From: Catenulispora acidiphila DSM 44928 | GTDB lineage: Bacteria > Actinomycetota > Actinomycetes > Streptomycetales > Catenulisporaceae | Assembly (NCBI RefSeq): GCF_000024025.1 | Contig: NC_013131.1 | Location: 7,316,001 to 7,380,000, forward strand | Direction of reading: 5' to 3' | DNA length: 64,000 bases | Part shown: piece after piece, positions 21,558 through 29,352 of the stretch | Layout: every line of letters starts with the position of its first letter | Numbering within the stretch: the first letter of the stretch is position 1 | Translations under genes and position numbers: made by a program | Notes under the pieces: model-generated | What the model was told of the DNA's origin: nothing | What the model saw: the letters and a program-made list of their open reading frames with translations, nothing else | Database searches by the model: none

Positions 21558-22600
21558 GGGCCGGCACCGGCCACGCCGTCCAGCACGGCGGGCAGTCCGA
21601 AGCCGTCGAACAGGCTCGGATCGTTGAACGAGACGATGTGCGAGATGCCGGTGACCGTCATGGTCAGCACGTGGATCGCGTGGGCGTGCCAGCGTCCGTC
21701 GGTCCCGGCCAGGTAACCGGCGGCGGCCGGCTGGCCGTTCGCGGAGATCCGGAGCATGGCGAACGGGCGCCCGCCGAGGACTCTGGTGTCCAGGAAGCGG
21801 GTGACGTTCCCGCGTCCTTCGAACCAGAACAGGTTCGGCGGCATCTCCAGCACGACCTCGTCGCGCAGCAGCCGCACCAGTCCGGGGACGTCGGCGTTCT
21901 CGAAGGCGGTCGTGTACTGCTCGAGCATGGCCAGGCGGCGCGGGTCGTCCGGCTCGGTCAGCTCGTCGTCGCTGGGCGCGGCCTTCTCCAGCTGGGCCCG
22001 GGCGCGGCGCAGCGCGCTGTTCACCGCGATCGTCGTGGTGTCCAGCAGGTCCGCGACCTCGGCGGCGTGCCAGTCCATCACGTCGCGCAGGATCAGCACC
22101 GCGCGCTGCTTGGCCGACAGGTGCTGCAACGCGGCGATGAACGCCAGACGCACCGAATCCCGCACCGCCACGATCGCCGCCGGGTCGTTCCCCGGCAGGT
22201 CGGGCAGCGGCTGGAGCCACTCCACCTCGCCGGTGCCGGGCGTCGGGCCGGGCCGGTTGGCCTCGGCGTCCGGACCGCCCAGGCCCGTCGGCAGTACCTT
22301 GCGGCTGCGGTGCTCCAAGGCGGTCAGGCAGGCGCTGGTCGCGATCCGGTACAGCCAGATGCGCAGCGAGGAGCGCCCCTCGAACCGGTCGTAGCCGCGC
22401 CAGGCGCGCAGATACGTCTCCTGGACCAGGTCCTCGGCGTCGTGCACCGAGCCGAGCATGCGGTAGCAGTGCACCAGCAGCTCGCGCCGGTAGGGCTCGA
22501 CAAGCCGGACGAACTCGTCGTCGTCACGCGGCGTGGCCGGGCCGGCCCGCTCGACGGCGGCCGGCGGGGTGTCCGCGGGCCGGGTGTTCGTGTCGATCAT
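21545..22600 (-). CDS. ECF sigma factor with C-terminal SnoaL-like domain
   Basis: 351 residues. Sigma region 2 is clear (FVRLVEPYRRELLVHCYRMLGS, AEDLVQETYLRAWRGYDRF), and region 4 follows (LSAKQRAVLILRDVMDWHAAEVADLL, TTTIAVNSALRRARAQL). The last 140 residues form an NTF2/SnoaL-like domain (LEQYTTAFENADVPGLVRLL, RWHAHAIHVLTMTVTGISHIVSF), as in SigG/SigJ-type factors where the tail modulates activity without a separate anti-sigma factor. ATG 22600 has GGTGAGG 8 bases upstream; a GTG near 22712 is an alternative. It overlaps the downstream DinB-type gene by 13 bp and is divergent from the DUF5987-GMC operon. Its promoter targets cannot be read from the window. Confidence 0.9.
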   Translation of the reverse strand: MIDTNTRPADTPPAAVERAGPATPRDDDEFVRLVEPYRRELLVHCYRMLGSVHDAEDLVQETYLRAWRGYDRFEGRSSLRIWLYRIATSACLTALEHRSRKVLPTGLGGPDAEANRPGPTPGTGEVEWLQPLPDLPGNDPAAIVAVRDSVRLAFIAALQHLSAKQRAVLILRDVMDWHAAEVADLLDTTTIAVNSALRRARAQLEKAAPSDDELTEPDDPRRLAMLEQYTTAFENADVPGLVRLLRDEVVLEMPPNLFWFEGRGNVTRFLDTRVLGGRPFAMLRISANGQPAAAGYLAGTDGRWHAHAIHVLTMTVTGISHIVSFNDPSLFDGFGLPAVLDGVAGAGPWRP

Positions 22601-22776
22601 CTTGCCGTCCTCACCTGCGTCCGCCGGCACCGCGCCGGCGGGGATGTCGTCTAGAGGTAAGGACTCCGGTCGATCGCGAAACTCACCGGGTCCGGGAGAT
22701 GGATTCGTCACGGGAGGTACCTTCCGCCCCTCGGGCGTGCCCACACCCCGTCCGGACGCCGGTTGCCGCCGCCCGG

Positions 22777-22817
22777 CAGCTGCCCGGTCGCCGCCCGACA
22801 GCTGCCCGACAGCTGCC
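22777..22817. repeat. Three CAGCTGCC direct repeats in the sigma/DUF5987 promoter gap
   Basis: CAGCTGCC starts at 22777, 22799 and 22810, giving spacings of 22 and 11 bp, about two turns and one turn of DNA. They lie in the divergent promoter region between the ECF sigma gene and DUF5987. They could be an activator or repressor array; no binding protein is assigned. Confidence 0.45.
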
Positions 22818-22952
22818 GGATGAGTCCGAGTCCGGCGCACAGCGGGCAATCCGGAGGATGCCCGGCCCGACGGCCCTTTCCGATGATGAGACCGGATCGC
22901 GGACAGCCGCGGTCCCATCGCTGCTCGCAGACCAGACCACAGGGAGGAACGT

Positions 22953-23525
22953 GTGGAAGAGTCCTCTGTCGACCCAGCTCCGGACGTCCGGACACTGACC
23001 CTCGAAGCATTCGCCGACACGGTCATCCCAGGAGAGAAGCGCTGGCCCGGCGACCGCGCGATCGCGGGGGTCTCCCCCGGCGGGGGCTCGGTCCAGGCCG
23101 GGGCGCTCGCCGTCCTGGAAATGCCCGAGGGCGGCATGGCCCCGGCCCTGGACGACGTGGTCGCCGCGCTGAACGTCCACGCCGAGAACTACCGCGACCG
23201 CATGGGTCTGCCCACCGACGAGGAAGTGCCGCCTTTCACGGCGCTGTCCTGGGACGGCCGCACCGCGGTGCTCACCGAGCTGACCGCCGTCGGCCACCCG
23301 GAGAAGGAGCTGTGGACCGGGTTGGCGCTGTTCTGCTACATGGCCTTCGACACCGGCGCGCACCTGTCCACCACCGAAGCCCTCGCCGAGGGGCACCCGG
23401 GTCTGACCCTGATGCGCTTCGAGACCCCGGACACCGACGGCGTGTGGCGCTTCCCCGACTACTCCTACCGCCGGCCGCTGTCCAAGCTGCACCCCGACAC
23501 GCTCGAGAACGGGAGCCTGAAATGA
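22953..23525 (+). CDS. DUF5987 family protein (small partner of a GMC oxidoreductase)
   Basis: 190 residues, similar in style to gluconate 2-dehydrogenase subunit 3-type proteins: TLEAFADTVIPGEKRWPGD near the N-terminus, VVAALNVHAENYRDRMGL, and a C-terminal VWRFPDYSYRRPLSKLHP. I see no Tat motif or membrane helix. The start is GTG 22953 with GGGAGG upstream. Its stop overlaps the ATG of the GMC gene by 4 bp (ATGA), so the two proteins are made together and probably form a complex. DUF5987 has no established activity; a structural or maturation role for the flavoprotein is inferred from the pairing. Confidence 0.8.
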   Translation: MEESSVDPAPDVRTLTLEAFADTVIPGEKRWPGDRAIAGVSPGGGSVQAGALAVLEMPEGGMAPALDDVVAALNVHAENYRDRMGLPTDEEVPPFTALSWDGRTAVLTELTAVGHPEKELWTGLALFCYMAFDTGAHLSTTEALAEGHPGLTLMRFETPDTDGVWRFPDYSYRRPLSKLHPDTLENGSLK

Positions 23526-25180
23526 CCGCCGGGACCGTGGAGTCCACCGATGTGCTGATCATCGGCAGCGGGTTCGGCGGGTCCATCCCCGCCTACCACC
23601 TGGCCGCCGGCGGCGCGCGCGTGATGGTGCTGGAGCGCGGGCCGTGGCTGAACCCCGAGGAGTTCGACCACGACCTGCGGCTGGGCACGGCCTCGACCCG
23701 GGTGTTCGAGTTCGTGGTCGGCCAGGGGATGAGCGTGCTGGGCGGCAACTGCGTCGGCGGCGGCAGCGTGGTGTACTTCGCCGCCATGCCGCGCGCGCCG
23801 CGGTTCGTCTTCGAGCGGCAGGGCTCGGTCGGGCACCGGCTGTGGCCGGCCTCGATCACCCGCGACTCGCTGGAGCCCTGGTACGAGCGGGTGGAGGAGG
23901 CGCTGCCGATCAGCCCGGCGAGCTGGGAGACCACCACCTACGCCGGCGGGCTGTGGGCTGCGGCCTGCAACCACGCGGGGTGGACGTGCAACCCGGTGCC
24001 CGCGGCGGTCGACTCCGACCTGTGCACCAACTGCAACTGGATGATGTCCGGCTGCCGGTTCGACGCCAAGCGCTCGCTGCTGCTGAACTACCTGCCGGCG
24101 GCGCTGGAGCACGGCGCCGAGATCCGGCCGCTGCACGAGGTGCAGCAGATCACCCGGCTCGACGACGGCGGCTACCGCGTGCACTACAACACCGTCGACG
24201 AGGTCGACTACCGGGTGGTGACCGGCAGCGGGACGGTGGACGCCAAGGTCGTCATCGTGGCCGCCGGCGCCGGCGCCACCCCGGTGATCCTGCAGCGCTC
24301 CGAGCCCGCGCTCGGCACGATGCCGCACGCCGTGGGCCGGTACTTCTCCGGCAACGGCGAGCGGCTGAACACCGCGGTGATCGACGAGGACAAGGCCCGC
24401 GACCTGCTGGGCCTGGACCGCGGTGACGGCCGGGCCTACGAGGGCTACCAGATCGGCCGCGGACCGACGGTCGCCTCCTGGGACCGGCTGGACGGCTCGC
24501 TGCCGGAGTTCGAGCGCTACTCCCTGGAGCAGCTGTACTTCCCGCCGGGCCTGGGCACCGTGCTGGCGCAGGTCCCCGGCGCCGAAGGGCCCAGCTGGTT
24601 CGGCAAGGGCAAGAAGGAGCTGCTGCGGGACTGGAAGTCCTGGCTGACCATCTTCACCATGTCCGAGGACGACAACGAGGGGGTCTTCGGCCCGCCGCCG
24701 CCCACCGGCAACGCCAACCGCTTCTCCCAGCAGATGTTCGGCTTCGGCACGATCGCCTACGAGCCGACGGCCAACACCCGGCGCGGCTGGGAGAAGTCCG
24801 ACGCCGACGTGCGCGAGATCCTGGAGAAGGACGGCCTGGCCAAGGTCCTGCCCTGGACCAGCGACGTGATCGGCGCCTACACGGTGCACCCGCTGGCCTC
24901 CTGCCGGATCGGCGACAACCCGGAGACCTCGGCCCTGGACGACCGGCACGAGCTGCGCGGCCACCCGGGGATCTTCGTCACCGACGGCTCGGCGGTGCCG
25001 GCCGGGCTGACGGTGAACCCGGCGTTCACCATCGCCGCGCTCGCCGAGCGCGCGGTGCCGGGGATCGTCGCGGCGCTGCAGGCGCGCGGCGTCCAGGTCA
25101 CCTACGGCGCCCCGTCCCCGACGGGCGCCGCCGCCGGACGCCGGGCCACGCGCGACTTCGCGCGCGCCGCGGGGGTCTGA
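23522..25180 (+). CDS. GMC-type FAD oxidoreductase (cholesterol-oxidase-like)
   Basis: 552 residues. The FAD-binding Rossmann motif is IGSGFGGSIPAYHLAAGG at residues 14-31, with VLERGPW next. GNCVGGGSVVY contacts FAD. The substrate domain has a Cys cluster (DLCTNCNWMMSGC). The C-terminal active-site region reads YTVHPLASCRIG and VTDGSAVPAGLTVNPAFTIAALAERA, with the catalytic His of VHP and the Asn of NP. Members oxidise alcohols or related groups with FAD. It is translationally coupled to DUF5987 and followed by a strong terminator. No secretion signal is visible. The substrate is presumably the cluster's intermediate, not necessarily a sterol. Confidence 0.92.
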   Translation: MTAGTVESTDVLIIGSGFGGSIPAYHLAAGGARVMVLERGPWLNPEEFDHDLRLGTASTRVFEFVVGQGMSVLGGNCVGGGSVVYFAAMPRAPRFVFERQGSVGHRLWPASITRDSLEPWYERVEEALPISPASWETTTYAGGLWAAACNHAGWTCNPVPAAVDSDLCTNCNWMMSGCRFDAKRSLLLNYLPAALEHGAEIRPLHEVQQITRLDDGGYRVHYNTVDEVDYRVVTGSGTVDAKVVIVAAGAGATPVILQRSEPALGTMPHAVGRYFSGNGERLNTAVIDEDKARDLLGLDRGDGRAYEGYQIGRGPTVASWDRLDGSLPEFERYSLEQLYFPPGLGTVLAQVPGAEGPSWFGKGKKELLRDWKSWLTIFTMSEDDNEGVFGPPPPTGNANRFSQQMFGFGTIAYEPTANTRRGWEKSDADVREILEKDGLAKVLPWTSDVIGAYTVHPLASCRIGDNPETSALDDRHELRGHPGIFVTDGSAVPAGLTVNPAFTIAALAERAVPGIVAALQARGVQVTYGAPSPTGAAAGRRATRDFARAAGV

Positions 25181-25193
25181 GGCAGCGACGCCA

Positions 25194-25238
25194 CGGGCCC
25201 TGTGCGCGATCCTCTGAGGGATGCGCGCACAGGGCCCG
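25194..25238 (+). terminator. Strong hairpin between convergent genes
   Basis: Arms CGGGCCCTGTGCGCG and GCGCGCACAGGGCCCG pair almost completely (one bulge), with an inner ATCC/GGAT extension and a short loop. It starts 14 bases after the GMC stop codon. It can end the rightward DUF5987-GMC transcript and also block read-through from the leftward gene at 25411. Confidence 0.8.
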
Positions 25239-25400
25239 CGGCGTTTCGGTGTTCCTGCGTTTCGGTGGTGGGGCGTTGCGGCGTTGCGGCGTTCTGGTCT
25301 TTCGCTGTTCTGGTGTTTCGGCGTTCTCGTGTTTCGGTGTGTTTTCGGTGTCCGCGTGCATTCTGACTTCAGCGTTTTATCTTCAGTGTGCTGTCTACAG
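25239..25400. repeat. Low-complexity GTTTCGG/GTTCTGG repeats
   Basis: This T-rich stretch is made of imperfect repeats of gtttcggtg, gcgttgcg and gttctggt, less GC-rich than its surroundings. Frames through it read as repetitive FGVLVFR or KHRNTRTP-like peptides and are not believable genes. It lies between the terminator and the end of the gene at 25411. Confidence 0.5.
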
Positions 25401-25410
25401 CGTGCAGTCC

Positions 25411-26130
25411 TCAGCGTTCCACCGGCTCGGCAGGAGGGGTGAACGGTCCCCAGCCGAACGCCGGCATCCACGGCCGCGGGTCGGCGCTCCAGTCCAGGGC
25501 GGCGATCTGGTAGGGCGTACGGCGCCCGACCAGCGAGCGGTACACGTCGACCCGGCTGCCGCGCAGGACCGCCTCGGGCCGGCCCTTGCCGATGTTCCGG
25601 GAGAAGTCCTCGGTCTCGATGCGCAGCGTCGGCAGCCCGCGCCACAGGACCGCCCCGGCAAACCCGGTGAGCGCCACCTCGAAGGCTCCGGGGAAGGCGG
25701 GGTGGTCATGGGGCAGCGGGGTGTCCAGCGCGACGCGCGCGTCGTACTCGTGGGTGAAGGCGTCCATGAGCAGCAGGGAGCCGGCTGCCGGGCCCGGCAG
25801 CTTGGACACCGCCTGCTCGACGACGGCGGCACTGCGAGCCCATTCGCTGAGCAGCTCGGCGGTGCTGGGCGCGTCCAGGCACAGCGGCCGGTCGGACAAC
25901 TCGGGGGTGGCGGTGTTCGTCTCCGCGAACCGGCAGTTCTCCACGATGTGCGTCAGCAGCCGCCCGACGGTCCAGCCCGGACAGGCCGGCACCGGCCGGC
26001 CCTCGGAGTCCGGATGGGCCTGGATCAGGGCTGTGACGCGCTCGCGGGTGTTGCGGTAAGCGACATAGTGTGGAACCGGTTGCCAGGCCGAGGAGGCACT
26101 TCGGGTGAAGGCGTCGGCATCGTATGCCAT
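25411..26130 (-). CDS. DinB/MDMPI-type (TIGR03083-like) protein
   Basis: 239 residues. The N-terminal domain has VPACPGWTVGRLLTHIVENCRF, the PGWTV...H motif whose His binds metal in mycothiol-dependent maleylpyruvate isomerase-like proteins. The second block, LLMDAFTHEYDAR, gives further His/Asp/Glu ligands. The C-terminal half (LWRGLPTLRIETED, VDVYRSLVGRRTPYQIAALDW) matches the MDMPI C-terminal domain. ATG 26130 has GAGGGG upstream. A TCAG-type palindrome lies 22 bases upstream of the start. It is one of four such proteins in the island. The reaction is unknown; mycothiol-dependent isomerisation or transfer is the family precedent. Confidence 0.85.
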   Translation of the reverse strand: MAYDADAFTRSASSAWQPVPHYVAYRNTRERVTALIQAHPDSEGRPVPACPGWTVGRLLTHIVENCRFAETNTATPELSDRPLCLDAPSTAELLSEWARSAAVVEQAVSKLPGPAAGSLLLMDAFTHEYDARVALDTPLPHDHPAFPGAFEVALTGFAGAVLWRGLPTLRIETEDFSRNIGKGRPEAVLRGSRVDVYRSLVGRRTPYQIAALDWSADPRPWMPAFGWGPFTPPAEPVER

Positions 26131-26140
26131 GTGAGGCCCC

Positions 26141-26163
26141 TCAGTATTATCTCAGAGTACTGG
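26141..26163. promoter_or_regulatory. TCAG-N4-CTGA-like element before the DinB-type gene
   Basis: TCAGAGTACTGG (26152-26163) has one mismatch to the recurrent palindrome. A further TCAG half-site lies at 26141. The element sits 22 bases from the start of the leftward gene, overlapping where its promoter should be. Confidence 0.5.
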
Positions 26164-26629
26164 TTGTAGTGGGCCGGTAACGACCGCTGCGGTCCAGGGC
26201 CGCCATGGAGTTGACCCTACTACGGCCCCCATCAGGGGTCAGGAAGGCCCGACCCCGCGGCGAGAGGGATGCCGAGGCGGCACGGGCCGATCGTCTGTGG
26301 CTGTGGTGGCGATCGCCTCCTCGGTGCCGACCCAGCGGGCGATGACGCTCGACGCGCGGGTTCGCCGTCGCCTGTCCGCTGCCGGTGCCAGTGGCGATGC
26401 TGAAGGTTTGATGATTACTGTCGAGTTACATCGTCGGCTACTGAGGAGGCGGACGTTTCTTGCAACGTGCTCAACTGCAAGGTGAGTGATCCCACGGCGC
26501 CCGATCCCGCGATCGGCGCCAGTCGGGCGCCACGGGGGACGAGCCGGGGGCGGGCACCGCGTCGAGGCGGTGTCGCGGCGGCTGCGCCAGGCCAGGGCGG
26601 CGGCGCCGAGCGGTCGGCGCTTCGCGGGC

Positions 26630-27115
26630 CTACCGGGCAGCCGGCGGGGTCGGAGCAGGTTTCGGCGGCTGGGCTGCCGACAGGGATTGAACCGTCGGCA
26701 CAGACCGGGTAGCTGGCAAAGGCTGGGCAGCCGACACAGACCGGGTAGCACGCCGGGTAGCACGCTGTGGCTGGGTAGCCGACAGCGTCAGGGCAGCTCG
26801 CAAGGGCTGGGCAGCCGCACGCCGGGGCGCCCGCGCCGTCATCGGGAATGCGCCGGCCAGGCACACCGGCAGCCCGGTGCGGAGCAGCGCGGAGCCGCTC
26901 GGCAGGCCCGCGGCCGGCTCTGAGTCGGGGTCAGTGTCGAGGTCTGAGTCGGCATCGGCATCGGCGTCGGGAAAGGCCGCCGGCGCCTCACCGAACCGGA
27001 CCGGGACAGCACCGAGGACCGTGGTCGCGACCACGGTCCCGTCGTGAGCGGCCCGGACCGCCGGCTCCGCGGCCGGCGCGGTCGGGGTCTGGGTGATGAC
27101 TCCGGATCCTGACAT
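26630..27115 (-). CDS. Possible hypothetical protein, Ala/Thr/Pro-rich
   Basis: A 161-residue open frame from ATG 27115. The first 100 codons have a high third-position GC content like real genes here. The product has a short acidic segment (DADADADSDLDTDPDSEP), then a Thr/Arg/Ala/Pro-rich tail built over a degenerate DNA repeat (copies of cacagaccgggtagc at about 26699 and 26735). There is no clear Shine-Dalgarno sequence and I recognise no domain. It could equally be non-coding. The surrounding 26,164-27,674 stretch contains no better gene candidate. Confidence 0.3.
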   Translation of the reverse strand: MSGSGVITQTPTAPAAEPAVRAAHDGTVVATTVLGAVPVRFGEAPAAFPDADADADSDLDTDPDSEPAAGLPSGSALLRTGLPVCLAGAFPMTARAPRRAAAQPLRAALTLSATQPQRATRRATRSVSAAQPLPATRSVPTVQSLSAAQPPKPAPTPPAAR

Positions 27116-27249
27116 ACCGCCAACTGTCCCAGGTTCCCGGGCGCGGCGGTTCTCCGCACTTGCCCGGTTGCCTGGGGCAGATCAGGGTTCTGGGTAACGG
27201 CACGGGATGTCGATACGCGGCTCCGATCAGGTGCGTCGCACGGTATACG

Positions 27250-27397
27250 GCTCGGCCGAGGAGCACGTCGTCCCGCGGCGGAGGCAGCCGCCGCCGCACT
27301 CCTCGGCCGAGCGCGTCGAGATGAAGACTCGGTTCGCGCGCAAAACTCACCGCGGTTGAGGAAACACCCTGTGTCGGGTCCGAGAACAACCGCGGTG
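27250..27397. other. Structured non-coding region: two nested inverted repeats
   Basis: GCTCGGCCGAGGAG (27250-27263) pairs perfectly with CTCCTCGGCCGAGC (27299-27312). The loop holds an inner GCGGCGG/CCGCCGC stem at 27275-27295. A second 11-bp inverted repeat, CACCGCGGTTG/CAACCGCGGTG, is at 27348-27358 and 27387-27397, surrounding ACACCCTGTGT. Upstream, TCAGGGTTCTGG at 27182-27193 is a near-match to the recurrent palindrome. This could be a structured RNA, terminators or protein-binding sites; the sequence alone does not decide. Confidence 0.45.
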
Positions 27398-27674
27398 CGC
27401 GCGGGATCGGAGGCCCTCTCATCCGCCGGAGCCGGACGTTCGGCCGGCCCGCGCGCGACGTCGCGGCGCGCGAAAAACGCGGGCACGGCGAAGGCCCGGA
27501 CGCGTCATCGCGTCCGGGCCAACGCCCGCGCCGGAGGTCCCCTCCTCGTGCCGCCCGCGCGGGCACGCATGCCGATGGGGGCGGCGGCCCCTCAACCGCC
27601 GCCCCCTCGCGGGCCGACCGGATCCGGATCGGTCGTCCGCGGGTCGGGAATCGCCGCGGCGCCGTGAGGCCTCG

Positions 27675-28097
27675 TCAGGCCGTCGGCACGTTCAGCGGGC
27701 TGTTCTGGTAGGCCGCCAGCAGCCACTGGCCGTCGATCTTCACGCACACCCACGTCGCCCGAATCGCACGCTCGGGAGCGACCTCGGTCTCCCCCGGCGC
27801 CATCACGCCGCCCTCGGTGACCATGACCGCGAACTCCGAGCTGTGGAAATGCGTGACCAGCGCCCGGCCGGTGACAGTCGTCCCCTTGTACGGACCCTGA
27901 TACGCCTGCGTCATGAAACCCTGAATATGCGCCCGCCCGTCCATCAGGATGTCGCCGGGCAGCACCACCGTGCCGGTCGGCGCGAACAGGTCGGCGAACT
28001 TCTTGGCGTCGTGCTCGGCCCAGGCGGTCTCGAGCTGGTCGAGCAGCGCGTGCACCGCAGCGGTGTCGGCCGCGGTCTCCGGGGTGGTCTGCGTCAT
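27675..28097 (-). CDS. SgcJ/EcaC-like SnoaL-fold protein
   Basis: 140 residues of the NTF2/SnoaL superfamily, TIGR02246/SgcJ-like: DTAAVHALLDQLETAWAEHDAKKFADLF at the N-terminus, then GTVVLPGDILMDGRAHIQGFM, and IRATWVCVKIDGQWLLAAYQNSPLN at the C-terminus. SgcJ belongs to the C-1027 enediyne cluster; the exact role of such proteins (binding, cyclisation or oxidation steps) is not settled. The start is ATG 28097 with AAGGCGG upstream; longer readings are unlikely. It is divergent from the TIGR03084 gene at 28429. It strengthens the enediyne-like family content of the island but does not itself show the product. Confidence 0.82.
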   Translation of the reverse strand: MTQTTPETAADTAAVHALLDQLETAWAEHDAKKFADLFAPTGTVVLPGDILMDGRAHIQGFMTQAYQGPYKGTTVTGRALVTHFHSSEFAVMVTEGGVMAPGETEVAPERAIRATWVCVKIDGQWLLAAYQNSPLNVPTA

Positions 28098-28428
28098 ATC
28101 GTGCCGCCTTTCAAGGGCATCAGGTCTGTCGGTTGCGCACGGCGGCCGCGTGAGGGCCACGGATCCCATCTTGTTCGCCGGAGCGGGCGCGGACATCTTC
28201 AGGATTGCCGCTCTGCCCGAAGGGATCCCGGGGGGCGCCGACCGGCGCGGCTCCGCACTTCAGAAGAAGCACCGGCCTCGGACCGGGCCAGATACTCGAC
28301 TCGGATTCCCGGTGCGCCCCGTCCGCGCACGGCCCCCCGTTCGCCTCCGTTCCGCGGCCCGGAGCCGCGGACGGGGCGCGCCGGTGTCCTTGAGCTCTGC
28401 GCCGACTTCCGTGTGGAAAGGATCCGCA

Positions 28429-29229
28429 ATGACCGGACAGAACGATGTGTACGCCGACCTGGCCGCCGAGGGGGACGCGCTGGACACGCTCGTCGCCGGC
28501 CTGGACGACACCGGGTGGGCGACCCCGACCCCCTCGCCCGGCTGGACGATCGGCAACCAGATAGCGCACCTGGCCTTCATCGCCCACCTGGCGGACCTGT
28601 CCTCCACCGACCCCGAGGGGTTCGAGACCGAGGCGGCGCCCTCCCGCGTGGACTTCCAGGGCTCGGTGGACGCCAAGCTCGCCGAGTACATGGACGACAG
28701 CCGCGAGGGCATCCTGCAGCGCTGGCGCGTCAACCGCGAGAAGGGCGTCAAGGGCCTGGCCGCGATGGACGGCCAGATGGTGCCCTGGCTGCAGACCCCG
28801 CTGCCGTCCAACGTGCTCGCCACCGCCGGGATCATGGAGCTGTTCGGCCACGGCCAGGACGTCGCCGACGCCCTGCAGGTCAAGCGCGAACGCACCGACC
28901 GGATCGTCCACCTGACCTACTTCGGCCTGCTGACCCGGGCCTTCGGCTACGTCGCGCACGGCGAGGAGCCGCCGACCGAGCCGGTCCGGCTGGAGCTGGT
29001 CGCCCCCTCCGGCGCCAAGTGGGTCTTCGGCCCGGAGGACTCCGCGGAGTACGTCACCGGCTCGGCCTGGGACTTCTGCCTGCTCATCCTGCGCCGCCGG
29101 CACCGCGACGACCTGGACCTGACCGCCTACGGCCCGGAGGCCTCGCACTGGCTGGACGTCGCCCAGGCCTACCGCGGCCCGGCCGGCGAGGGCCGCCGGC
29201 CCGGGCAGTTCGCCGCGCTGGACGCCTGA
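28429..29229 (+). CDS. TIGR03084-type DinB-fold protein, copy 2
   Basis: 266 residues. VYADLAAEGDALDTLVAGLDD, SPGWTIGNQIAHLAF (metal-binding His), MVPWLQTPLPSN, ELFGHGQDVADAL, RIVHLTYFGLLTRAFGYVAHG and LILRRRHRDDLDLTAYG define the subfamily. It aligns along its length with the protein at 3940-4692. ATG 28429 follows GGAAAGGA. A 123-bp gap with a strong hairpin separates it from DUF1702 copy 3, probably in the same transcript. From the family a metal- or mycothiol-linked step is expected; the substrate is unknown. Confidence 0.88.
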   Translation: MTGQNDVYADLAAEGDALDTLVAGLDDTGWATPTPSPGWTIGNQIAHLAFIAHLADLSSTDPEGFETEAAPSRVDFQGSVDAKLAEYMDDSREGILQRWRVNREKGVKGLAAMDGQMVPWLQTPLPSNVLATAGIMELFGHGQDVADALQVKRERTDRIVHLTYFGLLTRAFGYVAHGEEPPTEPVRLELVAPSGAKWVFGPEDSAEYVTGSAWDFCLLILRRRHRDDLDLTAYGPEASHWLDVAQAYRGPAGEGRRPGQFAALDA

Positions 29230-29244
29230 GGGCACCGCAGACCA

Positions 29245-29316
29245 CCGCCCGCCGCCGGCGCGGGGACACCTCGGACGCCGCCCCCGCCGGCGGCGCCCGG
29301 ACCCGGCGGCGGGCGG
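29245..29316. other. Intercistronic GC hairpin
   Basis: CCGCCCGCCGCCGG (29245-29258) pairs perfectly with CCGGCGGCGGGCGG (29303-29316) over a 44-base loop. It lacks a T-tract. It lies between TIGR03084 copy 2 and DUF1702 copy 3, and could attenuate or stabilise the transcript. Confidence 0.5.
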
Positions 29317-29352
29317 ACCGCACCGCCCACCGAATCGGAGAGGGGAACTCGT

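Noticed and set aside
25221-25442. Open frame over the T-rich repeats (FGVLVFRC-type peptide)
   Set aside because: It overlaps the terminator, has no start signal and consists of repeat-derived residues only.
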